The notes: generated by a model not told the origin, from the sequence alone. A stretch of DNA of 64,000 bases from Sapria himalayana (GCA_029783825.1 JAREIK010008183.1:41918-105917); one strand, 5' to 3'; counted from the first letter of the stretch, positions 40,693 through 52,121 are shown. Numbers and translations: made by a program.

Positions 40693-41600
40693 TTTTTTTT
40701 ATAAAATTTATTTTATTATTATAACCATCTCTTTTGGCGGAGGAATACCATTGATACAAACTAAAAACTACACTTATCCCTTTTACAGCCTTCTAAAAAT
40801 AAAATAAGATTAAACATAAACGTGGACTTAACCATTTTGAAAGAAAAATATTTCTAAAATTGACTAATCTAGTATTTCCTGCTTTTACTTGTTCTTGCAA
40901 ATTGAGTTTGCTACTTATAGAGGAGTTTGCTACTTATAGTTTTTACTTCATTTAGATGGTTTGCTCTGCTTTTATGTAAGTGGGATGATCTGTTCATTTT
41001 GTTTTGTTCTCTTTCTCAGAGTATCTTTGATGTCATTGTTTAAGATTCTACTATGTTCTTTACAATCTTCAAAGCTGCTTTTGTCTTTTCCAGCTTCAAG
41101 AACCTCAGTAATGACAACATGGTTTTTATAATGTTGGCATTTGCTTTTAGATTCTACCCCACTGTTCTACTATTCATGGTAGACGAGGAAGAACTTATAT
41201 ATTTGCTGATTTCTTGAGATGTATCTGTTCAGTGCCTCTTTGGAGCTATTTGAATTTCTATATCTATGATGTTGCCTTCTGCAAAAACCAAAAACATCCA
41301 TCCACACTATACAATCCTAATCACATGATAGTTACCTTTTCTGTTCATCTGCAAAACCATCCAAGAATGCACAAAATATTTCTTTTTCTTACCCGTGATG
41401 GTTTTGATATGCTACGAACCTATATTGTATTTTTTTTAATTTCAGTTGGCCCTGAACTTTCAAAAACATAATTCCATGTAGGTAGCCTTGTGACATAATT
41501 CCTTTGTGCATATTTCTTGCTTTAAATTGTCAACAAAGAGGAAGCATAAAATTGTAAACTGCAAGCATGCTTTTCAGGGTTAAATTTCTTTGCTACTCCC

Positions 41601-44600
41601 CTAACCACTTCTATAATTTGGAAAGTCTATTTCATTTTGTTTGAACAAGCCTTTATATTTTGTAAGTATGTTTATTTTTCCAAAATCCTGATTACCTACT
41701 TTAACACTATTTTTTGCTAATTTATCTGCAACAAGATTGGCCTCCCTTAATATGTGTATTATTTTGCAATTTAATTCAGAAACTAGATGTATGATATCTT
41801 CTACCTCATTTTCATATTTCAATAGATATTTTTTACCTTTAATTAAATTTACTAGTGTTAAGGAGTCCGTTTGGACTTGAATATTTTTTATATTGTTACT
41901 TTTACATAGTTGAAAACCTATTAAGAGAGCTCGAATTTCTGACTCGAATGGTGTATTTGCTTTGATTATTCTAGTGAAAGCAAATAGGACCTTCCCTTCG
42001 GAGTCCATTAATAACCCTCCTCCACCTGCTGCCCTCATATCTCTTTTAAAACTACCATCTGTATTAAGTGCCATAAAGCCTTTTGGGAGGTTTATTCCAG
42101 CATATCCTAGTAATATTAGTTGATTTGTCTTTTTTATAACTTAGTTGCCATGACTATGTAATCTTTATTTTCATCATGTTTAATATTTTTTAGTGGATAT
42201 GCTTCTGAAATTGTTTTTAATTATATTTTAATTTCTCTTACTATATTATTAATTTTTATTTCTATACCTTCATATCTACATTTATTCCTGACTTTCCATC
42301 TATTCCAGATAATTAGTGGAGGTATATTCTTCCTAAACCAGCTATGAGCAGAATTACTGTAAGGCTTTAATTCCTAGCATTGTAGTCTATTTTTGAGGGA
42401 TTGCCTTCTATATTCTATCCCCATTTCATTACCTAGATTTTATCATATTCTTGTTGCTATGTCTCCTTGGGAGAATAAATGTTCTAATGTTTTTATATTT
42501 TCTTTACAACATTCACATCTAGATGCTAATTTTATGTCTTTTCTTTGAATAATTTTGTCTAATGGAATTATGTTATACAAAACTTTCCATAGGAATAAAC
42601 ATGTTTTAGGTGAGTTATTGTTGTCCCGACACCATTTAAATATCTCATGATGTGGTTTTTTCTTTCTAATTAAATTTTGATAGATTTTAAAGTGAATGCC
42701 CATTCTTCGGTTAATTTCTATTTCAATCAATGTTTTGTTAAAATTGTATTTTTATTTATGATAACTCTTTGTTTTATTTTTTGTTTCCATATCTATGAGC
42801 TATTTTTAATTTTTTTGTCCTTATTAATATCATTATTTATAAAATATTTTGGTATAATGTAATTGGCCCATAAACTTTTATTTTCTTTCATACTCTACCA
42901 TCACTTGCAAGCCCATGCCTCTTCTATTTCTACCAAGCTAGAAAAGCTTAGGCTGGCTTCCTCTTTTGGGTAACAAAGAAACTCTCATTTAACCCAATGC
43001 AATTTGTGTTTTTTATCTTTTTTTCCCCAAAGGAAATTGGAAAATTCTCTTTCCATTTTTTTAATTATGTTTTTAGGTTGCATCATTATCATAAGAATAT
43101 GAATTACCATGCTTTGAAAAACATGATTAATTCATGTGATTTTTCCACTCATATTTAGCATATCTATTTTCCATCAAGCTATTTTCTATCTAATCTTAAC
43201 TAACATGAGATTGAAGTGTTTTATAAGTGTTCATCCCACATATAAAAGGCAACCAAGATAAGTGATTGCTCCTGTTACTTGGGAAAAACCTATAGCATTT
43301 TTCAGTCTGAGAGCTAGATTGAAGAGAGCTTTTTTAGAAACCATGAATTGACATTTATTTCTATTTAGTATTAGACCCCTTTCTTCTTCTATGTTTTGGA
43401 AAAGTTTCATTAGATTAGATATAGATTTTTTATTTTCATTAGTAAAAATAAGTATATCATCTGTATATGCTAGACAATCTACCTGTGGTGAATCTTTAAA
43501 ATGTTTAAACAAGTGGATAGCTCCTTTTCTGGTTTTATGTTTTAAATTAATCAAAAATAATTCCAGATAAATATTAAGAAGAGAAGGAGACAAAGGGTCT
43601 CCATGTCTTAGTTCCCGAGTGGGTTTCCTGATTTTCCCCGTTTTTGATAATATTAAACCTAATACATGAAATACATCTAAAAATTAAGTCAATCCAACCT
43701 TCTGCAAATCTCATTTTCTTCATTACATAACATAACAATTTTTAGTCTACTCTATCGAAAACTTTCGACAAATCTAATTTAAAAACTACATTATGTCCCC
43801 TAGTTTTAGTGGAGATTTCTTTAATTATCTCTTTCGCTAAGCAAATATTATCCATGATAAGCCTATCTTTCATGAATCCTGTCTGCTCCTTAGAAATAAT
43901 CTTAGGGAGAATAAGGCTTAGTCTATTTTGCATTAGTTTGACTAGGAATTTATATGTGGAGTTACATAGACTAATTGGGCGAAAATCTTCGCCCTTTTAA
44001 GGGTTTTCTTTTTTTGGAATTAAAACTATGAGTTAGAACCCATTATTTATTTAATTCAGCTCCACAAAAAAACCACTGTATGGCTTGAATAAGGTCTATT
44101 TTGATTATGTCCCAGCAGGCTTGAAAAAACACATTGTTCCAGCCATCAGGATCTGCAGCGCTGTTTTTATCTAAATTGAATACAATATTTTTAATTTTTG
44201 TTTCATCTGTAAATTCCATTATGTTTTTGTTATCTTCCTCATTAACATTTTTATTTATGTTTGTAAGAGATTGAACGTTGTATGTTCAATGTTTTTGCAT
44301 AATAATACTTTAAGCAGTCTTTCTAATATTTCTTTTATGTCTTTCTTATTTTCTAACCATAATCCTTCATTATTCCTAATTCCTATTATCTTGTGTTTTT
44401 GATTTTTTATTTTAGTGATTTGATGAAAAAATTTTGTATTTAATCCTGCCTCTTTTAACCATTTTATTTTTGATCTTTATTTCCAGAAAACATACTCTAT
44501 GTATAAATTTAATTTGAGTTCAGCTTGAGCTTTATGAATGGCCTTAAGATTGTTTGTGTTATTAATTTTTTCGTGTTCTTTTTCTAGTCATCTATATTTT

Positions 44601-45441
44601 GTTCCATTTCTAAAATAGTTTTGTTAATATTTCCAAATTTATTTTTGTTCCAATCTAATAAGCATGTTTTTAATCTAAATAGTTTACCTAAAAAGATCTT
44701 AGCAAGATTACCTACAATTGGAAACTTCCAAGAATTATTAACCATGTCCAGGAAGTCCTCATGTATGCAGCACATATTTTGAAAATTAAATGAGGTTCTA
44801 CTCACTTCTTTTTTTTGGGGGAGTAATAAGCAGTGGGTTATTATCTGAGTAGGTCCTTTTTAAGTGTTTTATGCCTATATTTCCAAAAGTGTCCAGCCAT
44901 CTTGAATTAAACATAATCTTATCCAGTCTTGACTAGATGGCACCTTTCTTTTTACGGTTGTTTGTCCATGTATATTTTGATCCTAGAAACTCGCTTTTGT
45001 GTTTATTGGCCTACCTCCTTTTTTCTCTGATGAGTTTTTTATGGTGTGAAAGTCTCTTCTAATATTCCATGGTAAATTATTATTAGTTATATTCTTAATG
45101 ATATTCCATAAATCGTTTCTTTTATTTCTAGAATTATTAGCATAAACTATAGAAATAGTGCCTTCTATGTTTTTTTACTAAACTGAGGTTAATAATTTGT
45201 TCATCTTTTTCTATTTTGGTTATATCCAAGTTATTCCACATTACCCAAATTCTGCTATTTTTATTGGAGGTGACATTTTTATATCTTAACTTATTTTTGA
45301 ATCTTTCTAGATGGTCTTTTCCCACCGTGACTCAGCTATCATTAGTAATGAAATTTTATATATTTTAACCATTTTAATTAATCTATTTAGTGAAGATGGG
45401 TTAGCTATACCCCAAATGTTCCACAATAAGTATTTATGCAT
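41601..45441 (-). pseudogene. LINE G ORF2: endonuclease, RT, zf-RVT, RNase H (broken)
   Basis: The start at 45441 (ATGCATAA overlap) gives MHKYLLWNIWG; the usual Arg-Gly is Trp-Gly. In the endonuclease the SDH motif is degraded to SDN near 44845. RT: 43933-43742 (QTGFMKDRLIMDN, KLDLSKVFDRVD) and 43593-43231, where YADD reads YTDD (43456-43467). A Trp to TGA change is at 42985-42987. zf-RVT: 42730-42443 (CECCKEN, EHLFSQG). RNase H: an open 157-codon frame, 42074-41601, with all four motifs (NTDGSF, SEIRAL, VQTDSLTLVNL, REANLVADKLA), the best-kept domain here. Confidence 0.87.
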
Positions 45442-46722
45442 AATTAAAAGATTTTGATTGTGCTCTCATTTTATTTTTTAGTTCATTAGTTTTCTCTAAA
45501 TGTTTATGTGTATTTCTTGTTTTCTTTATATGAGTGAGATGAGTTTTAACTAAAATCACAATTTTATCAAATTTTTTCATTTGAATGTTTATGATTTTTA
45601 AACTTTCTAATGCCTTTTCTTTATTTTCTATCTACCATCTTCTTTTCTCAATATCTATATCATCTATAGAGTTCACCTTGTAATTTTCTGTTTTAGTTTG
45701 CATAGTGTTATAGCTTTTAATTGATTCAGAATCTGAATCAAATTCTGAACCAAGGAACCAACCTTCTGTGTTTGGTTTCTATTTTATGTTTATTTTATGG
45801 TTTCTAGTTCAGATTACCAGCTCCTCTACTTTGCCCATCATGATTCTAATTCTATTTTGTTCTATTATATTTCCATCTTGAACAGAAAAATTTTTAAAGG
45901 TTTCTATTACATTTTTGGGGATGCTATTATAGGTATAGGGTGTACATTATCATCATTAGACACATCCTATATAATCTTGTGTTTTCTAACCCAAATTTTG
46001 TGATTTTCTTTTTTAAAATTGACAATGCAATTCCCTATTTTATGGCCTCTTTTTTTACATTGAGAGCAATAGCTAGGCATTGCTTAAGAAGTTATAGTTT
46101 GCAAAAAAGATTGAAAATCATTCTGCCCAATCCATATTCTTTGCGGGATAGGGTATTGGATATTAACCTCTATACAGACTCGTGCAACACTTGGTCTGTA
46201 GAGATTGGCAGTGGCACCATTCATCAATAGAGGTTTGCCAATAAGTTTAGAGATTGAGAAGAGTGAGGATTTATTAAAAAAAATGCAAAGGCAATGAGGG
46301 TAGAAGAAACCATACTGGGGTAAGTGGATTTTCTTCATTCATATTAAAATTTGCCAACCATTTGAATGTCCTCATAGGATAACCTCTGACATTCCAGTTA
46401 TCCTTTATCCATAGTCGAAGAAAATCTTCCTCTGTGAAGAGCTGCACCAGGAGGTGCTTACTATCTATCGAGCCCACTTTTATCAAGCCTTTGAGCTTGA
46501 GAGAGAAGAAGAATTCCCTTATAGTATCAATGGAAGAGCAGCCATGAGAAAATTTCCTGATAAGAGAGAATTTATGAGCTTCCGAGAGAGCCTCAATATC
46601 TTCAAGAGAAAAATATATAGTGGATTCTCAATTTTTTCTGTTTAATGATTATTTAGGGTCTCGGATGTATAGTGAATGTTAGAAAAAGATTTATTATGGA
46701 CAAGATAATCCATTTCCTCCAT
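45434..46722 (-). pseudogene. LINE G ORF1: DUF4283-like protein (broken)
   Basis: The start at 46722 gives MEEMDYLVHNKSFSN. The DUF4283 core is in 46486-46274 (VRGYPMRTFKWLANF) and, after a frameshift, 46338-46084 (IGKPLL, RVCIEVNIQ, RIWIGQND). A Cys and His knuckle remnant lies near 46070-46040. The Lys-rich tail to 45434 has several stops. Same position and role as ORF1 in the other copies. Confidence 0.8.
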
Positions 46723-46812
46723 TTTGAGCTTGAATTCACCCCTTTCTTCATCATGATGAAGATTTCTCTCTCTTGATTTCGAATTTTTTCTCACTAGAAT
46801 TGAGTGCTTCTC

Positions 46813-47258
46813 CAACTTCTTTTTTCTTATTTTTCTTATTCTTCTTATTCTTTTTATTTTTCTTATTTTTTTTATTCTTCTTTTGCTTTTTATTCTGTTT
46901 ATACTTCTTATTCTTCTTTTTCTTCTTATTCTTCTTATTCTTCTTATTCATATTATTCTTCTTTTTCTTCTTTTCGTTTTTATTCTTCAATTTCTTTATT
47001 ATTCTAAATCTTCTAATTCTTCTAATTCTTTTTATTTATTATTATTATTCTTATTCTACTTATTCTACTTATTCTACTTATTCTAATTATTTTTATTCTT
47101 TTTATTCTTCTTATTCTTCTTTTTGTTATTATTCATCTTTTTATTTTTATTCTTTTTAATCTTCTTATTCTTCTAATTCTGATTATTCTTCTTATTCTTC
47201 TTATTGTTCTCATTCTTCTTATTCTTCTTATTTTTCTTATTCTTCTTATTCTTTTTTT
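46813..47258. repeat. TTC/TTA triplet microsatellite array, 0.45 kb
   Basis: Array between LINE G and LINE H; TTATTCTTC plus T-rich and TTATTCTAC variants (about 47050-47085). Confidence 0.94.
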
Positions 47259-49839
47259 TTTAAAGTTTGTTTATTATTTATAACCCTCTCTTTTGGCGGA
47301 GGAATACCGTTTGTACAAACTACATCTACCCTTTACCCTCTTACATCCATTCCCCATTTCTAAAGACTAACAATATTATAATCTTCCTAGTACTATCTAA
47401 ATTAACATAAAAATCTCTAAAAGAGTCATCAATCTTAACTTTACTCTTTACTCAGGGGAACTTCCTTCTTTTATATTCCAAGCGCTCCATGAATCATCTT
47501 TCCTGTTTCTCTGGTATCCACCCTTTCTATGTTGTATATATCTTATTTCCTGCAAAAAATATCAAAATATACCCCACTTTGCAAAATACCTTTTCCCCTT
47601 GTTGCACTTATTCTGCCGAAGCTTTCCTCTACTATCTATCCTAGGCCTTGTCCCTCTTTATTTACCGATATAGCTTTAGATTCCCATCTTGAGAGCCATT
47701 TCAAAACACCTTGCCATATGTTGATCCTTGCCGAACTCCTAGACTAGACACTTACCTCTCCTAGGACTTTTTATTTAACATATGACACTTGAAATCTGAA
47801 AAGTTTCAGACTTCGAAACCCTCTATACATGATTTAAAAGCTGTTAAAAACATAACACATGACTTGACAAAACTTTTACAGACTCTTACTAGATTCAAAC
47901 TACCTTTAACCAAAGAACATGATTTGATGGCCCATTTAGTGCTTTCCTGCAAATACAAAAAAACCAGAAACATACCAAAGAAGCAGAAAATTCCAGCCCT
48001 TACCTTTTCATTCCCTCATCTTTATGTCTTATGAGGTGAACCTTGTAGAGACAGAAATTCCCCTGCAATTTTCGCTAATTTTTATTTCTTAAGCCTAGTT
48101 TCTGAGACTAATCTTCTTTAACCTTATATATGGGAATGCCATTCTATCTAACCTTGCTATGCCTTTTAATTTATGCGGTATAGACTCTTCATCATATTCA
48201 ATCTCTCCTCTAACTGACCCTATTCTAGCTAAGTTATCCGCTAGAGTATTTACCTCCCTGAATATGTGTGTAATTGAAGCCTTCAATTCGTCTGAAATGT
48301 TGAAAAGTATTGCTAAGTCCTCCTCATACCTCCATAGTATTCTTCTATTAATTACTATATCTACTAACAACTGTGAGTCCGCTTGAATTTGTATATTTTT
48401 AAAATCTAGATTCTTGCATATATCTAATCTAGATTTCAAGGCTTTAATTTCTGATTCGAGGGCCAAAGAGGCTCTACTAGAAAGGGTAAAAGCTTTCTTT
48501 GCTATCCCTTTAGAATCTCTTATTACTCCTCCTCCTGCTATTTCAGTGTCCCTGTTAAAGCTGCCATCCGTGTTAAGTGAATACTTACCAACCAAGGGGC
48601 TATTCCAATTTACACTTTTAGCTTTTTGTTGGTTAACTACTTTATACGTGAGGTCCCATGTGTTTTCAACCGTCTTATCTTTCACCTTATCTTCTATTTT
48701 TAAACATTTTATGCTAGATATATTACTAATTTCTTTTCTAATGTCTTTTATTATTTCTATTGAATTCATCCTTATATTCTCAAATTTACTTTTATTTCGA
48801 GATTTCCATATGCACCAGATTATTACGTGTGGGAGTTTTTGATTAAGCCATTTCCTAATTGGGCCTTTCGTAGTTAGACTTCTCCATTTATTCACTCTTT
48901 CCAATAACCCATCCTCTTTATTACTTATATGTTTTCCTCCCTCCATCTCTTTCCAGACTTCCACTACTATTGTACCCATAGAGAATAAGTGATCCGTGGA
49001 TTCAACTGCTTGAAAGCAGCATTCACATCTTGATGCAATTTTTATCCCTTTTCTTTGTACATTCATATCTACCGGAATGGCATTCACAAGAGCCTTCCAA
49101 GTAAATGAGCACATTTTATGCGGAACATTTTCTTGCCAAACCCATTTAAATACATTTTGAGTGAGTTTTTTCTTCCTAATCAATTGTTTTACCGACTTTA
49201 GAGTGAAATTTCCTTGTGGGGTTAAGGTCCATTTCCAGCCACTCTGTCTCAGTATAGAGTGCGAATCTACTATCTTTTTTTTGTTTTTCCATTGCTTTCC
49301 AGTTGTTCGAAGCTTTCTTTGAGCTTCTGAGCTTCTGATCCAATTATTTAGCACGCATATATCTTGCCCATAGATTATCACTCTCTTTAATTCTCCACCA
49401 GCCTTTACAATCCCAAGTAGTGGACAAATCCTGTAAATTCATTATCCCTAAGCCTGCTTCTTCTTTAGGGTAGCAAATATCTTCCCAGTTCTTCTAGTGT
49501 AATTTGTTTTTCCCATCTTTTTTGCCCCATAAGAAGTTTTCCATTTCTGATTCGAGTTTTTTAGTGAATTTTTTAGGAGGATGTATGACTGATAAAATGT
49601 GTATCAGAGTACTTTGTAGTACATGCGAAATTAACGTTATCCTACCCCCAAATCCCAGAAGCTCTTCTTTCCAGCCTGCTATTTTTTTTCTCAGTTTGTC
49701 TTGGAGAGAAATTAGATATTTTTCCTTCAGCCTGCCCTCATATATCGGACATCCTAGATACATTAATGCTCCTTTTATTTCAGAGAAACCTGTAATGTTC
49801 TTGATTTCACTTTTCCAGCCTGCTGAACATTAACGTTAT
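47259..49839 (-). mobile_element. LINE copy H, 5'-truncated, with rearranged 5' end
   Basis: The 3' box is at 47281-47318 and the 3' UTR runs to 48094. An ORF2 fragment at 48095-49810 covers the end of RT to RNase H. The 5' edge consists of two short duplicated words: TTTCCAGCCTGCT (49668-49680, repeated at 49812-49824) and ATTAACGTTAT (49630-49640, repeated at 49829-49839). The second copies abut the array. It is close to copy C. It has the longest intact ORF2 C-terminal frame in the window. Confidence 0.92.
48095..49810 (-). pseudogene. LINE H ORF2 3' part: RT thumb, zf-RVT, RNase H
   Basis: An open stretch, 49763-49494, holds the RT C-terminal part (YLGCPIYEGR, GFGGRITLISHV, NFLWGKKDG). 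It is stopped by TAG (49494-49496) where D has Trp in LHWKKW. A 428-codon open frame, 49381-48095, then carries zf-RVT (CECCFQAVE, DHLFS). RNase H begins at about residue 262, with NTDGSFNRD, ESEIKAL, IQADSQLLVD and REVNTLADNLA, so all expected catalytic acids are present. RNase H would degrade RNA in the RNA-DNA hybrid. Confidence 0.9.
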
Positions 49840-50649
49840 TCTTCTTATTCTTCTTATTCTTCTTATTCTTTTTATTCTTTTTATTCTTCTTATTCTTCTA
49901 TTTCTTCTAATTATTCTTATTCTTCTTATTCTTCTTATTCTTTTTATTCTTTTTATTCTTCTTATTATTTCTATACTTCTAATTCTTCTAATTCTTATAT
50001 TTCCTTAATCTTTTTTTTCTTCTTATACTTATTTTTCGTAATCTTCATATTCTTTTTATTTTTCTTATTTCTTATTTTCTTATTCTTCTTATTCTTCTTT
50101 TTCTTTTTATATTCTATTTCTAAATATACTTTTTATTGATATTATTCTTATTATTCTTATTATTCTTCTTATTCTTCTTATTCTTCTTAATCTTCATATT
50201 GTTTTTATTCTTCTTATTCTACTTATTCTTTTTATTCTTCTTATTCAACTCATTCTTTTTTTTCTTCTTATTCATCTTTTTCTTATTATTATTATTCTTC
50301 TTCTTATTCTACTATTTGTTCATAATCTTCGAATTCTTTTTATTATTTTTATTCTTCTTATTCTTCTTATTCATCTTATTCTTCTTATTCTGATTATTCT
50401 TCTAATTCTTCTTATTCTTCTTATTATTCTTATATTTCTTATTCTTTTTATTTTTTTTATTAATCTTATTTTTTTATTATTCTTATCTTTCCTATTCTTC
50501 TTATTCTTCTTATTCTTTTAATTCTTTTTATTCTTCTTATTCCTCTTATTCTTATTATTCTTCTTATTCTTTTTATTCTTCTTATTCTTCTTATTCTTCT
50601 TAATCTTTTTATTCTTCTAATTATTATTATTATTATTCTTTTTATTCTT
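49840..50649. repeat. TTC/TTA triplet microsatellite array, last in the block
   Basis: The final array. It stops at about 50649, exactly where the left arm of a long inverted-repeat element begins. ATT runs occur close to the end (about 50622-50636). Confidence 0.94.
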
Positions 50650-51620
50650 ATTATAAATAAATAATTTAAAAACTATATAAATATAAAAAAATTTAATATT
50701 AATAAAGACTACAATTACTATTAATAAAGATTACAATAACTATTAATAAAGACTACAAACACATTAAATGATTAATTCTATTAATAAAGACTACAAACAC
50801 ATTAAATGATTAATTCTATAATTATACAAAATTTTAAAGTTATTTTAAAAAATAAATAAACATACTTTTAAATTTCTACTAATAAAAAGATTAAATAATT
50901 CATTGTATGATAAAATATAACATATTTACAAAATATCATAATTACGAAAAAAATAGTAAATATTAACATTATTTTGGGTTTAAAAATTAGTTTTATGCCT
51001 AAAGGAAATTTTTAATAAAATAATTACAAAAAAAAATTGAAATTTTTAAATTATAAAAAAATTTATTATTTTTCATAATATCTAAATGAAAATAAATTAA
51101 TAAATTTAAAGGATAAATAGAGAGATGTTTGTCACTACTGAAATTTATAAGAACTATATAATTGAGTTAAATTTATACTATTAGCTTTTAATATTCCATC
51201 TTTATTAAATTTAATAAATATAATTTTTTCTTAATAATCATCTCACTTTAATAAATATAATTAACTTTAAAATTATTTCATAATATCTTAATAAAAATTA
51301 ATATGAATTTTTAAAAATTTATAAACTTAAAATATATATATTTGCATATATTTTTTTAACATAAAGAGTATTTTTAATTTTTAGGAAACTATCTTGAAGA
51401 CCAATAAATTTTCATGTGTAACTTGTATATTAAGTTTATAAATTTTGTATTCATTTGATTTTTTATTCTATTTGGAAGGCTAAACATCTATTTTTTGAAA
51501 TTGTTTATATATTTATTGTTTAATAGATTTGATAATTTAAATTTGAAAGGTGTTTACTTTTCATGTGTGTCTTGCTACACGCACATTAATATTTTGAAAA
51601 TATTTTATTAAGTAAAAAAA
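50650..51620 (+). repeat. Left arm of the long inverted repeat
   Basis: AT-rich arm whose outer end (TTATAAATAAATAAT) directly follows the triplet array. It contains short tandem words at 50690-50810, where AATAAAGACTACAA recurs about every 35-50 bp. Confidence 0.72.
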
Positions 51621-51635
51621 ATAAGTTGAGTCTTA

Positions 51636-51995
51636 GGGTGCGTTTGTTTTTTCGGCTTAATGCTGAAAACAAATTAGTTTTAGTGTTACGCCGAAACGTG
51701 TTATATTTTTTTAACACTTTTCACTTTGAATTATTTAAAAAATGCTTTAAGTGTTAATCAAATTTTTTTTTTGGCTTTTCTATTCAGAAATAGCCAAACC
51801 AAAATATGCTATATCAAAAAATGCTCAATCCAGCATTTTCGAGTTCCCTTTGGTAAAGAAAAAATCTTTCATCTCTTAATAGAAATACAATATTAAAAAA
51901 AACAAACAACTTAATTCTTAATGCTCTTAAGTACCATTAAGCATTAAACTCAAAAAAAGTTCTATTAAGTATTAAGTAAAAAAACAAACGTCCCC
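51636..51995. mobile_element. MITE, Tourist/PIF-Harbinger-like, 360 bp
   Basis: The left end is GGGTGCGTTTGTTTTTT; the complement of the right end is GGGGACGTTTGTTTTTT, two mismatches in 17. Both flanks are TTA (51633-51635 and 51996-51998), the target duplication typical of PIF/Harbinger elements. The interior has further inverted words (TTAATGCT and AGCATTAA). It has no coding capacity. It is nested between the arms of the larger inverted-repeat element. Confidence 0.82.
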
Positions 51996-52119
51996 TTAAT
52001 GTTTTTTATATATGTATGGAATATTAAATATTTTGATAATTTAAAATTAAAACATTAATTGAATTTTAAATTTTAATAATATATATATAGTTATAGTTAT
52101 AGTTATATATATAGTTATA

Positions 52120-52121
<2 letters not shown>

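Larger units (their letters stand above)
40693..46812 (-). mobile_element. LINE copy G, full length
   Basis: The 3' box is at 40722-40759. The 3' UTR (40693-41600) contains an adjacent duplication of a 17-bp word (40904-40920 and 40923-40939). ORF2 is at 41601-45441, ORF1 at 45434-46722, with a leader of about 90 nt. Protein sequence is closest to copy A. Both ORFs carry many stops; the first half of ORF2 is in poor condition. Confidence 0.9.

Noticed and set aside
41214..41471. 85-codon plus-strand open frame
   Set aside because: It lies antisense in the 3' UTR of LINE G with no recognisable domain and no counterpart in other copies.
27..49839. Target-site duplications around the LINE copies
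   Set aside because: Both flanks are the same low-complexity repeat, so any short match is uninformative.
1..50649. Telomeric repeat array
   Set aside because: The unit (TTATTCTTC and variants) is not a plant telomere repeat; the resemblance is only in layout with Drosophila telomeric LINEs.
1..50649. A single LINE-array unit duplicated in tandem
   Set aside because: Neighbouring copies differ in subfamily, truncation point and 3' UTR; similar copies are not adjacent.
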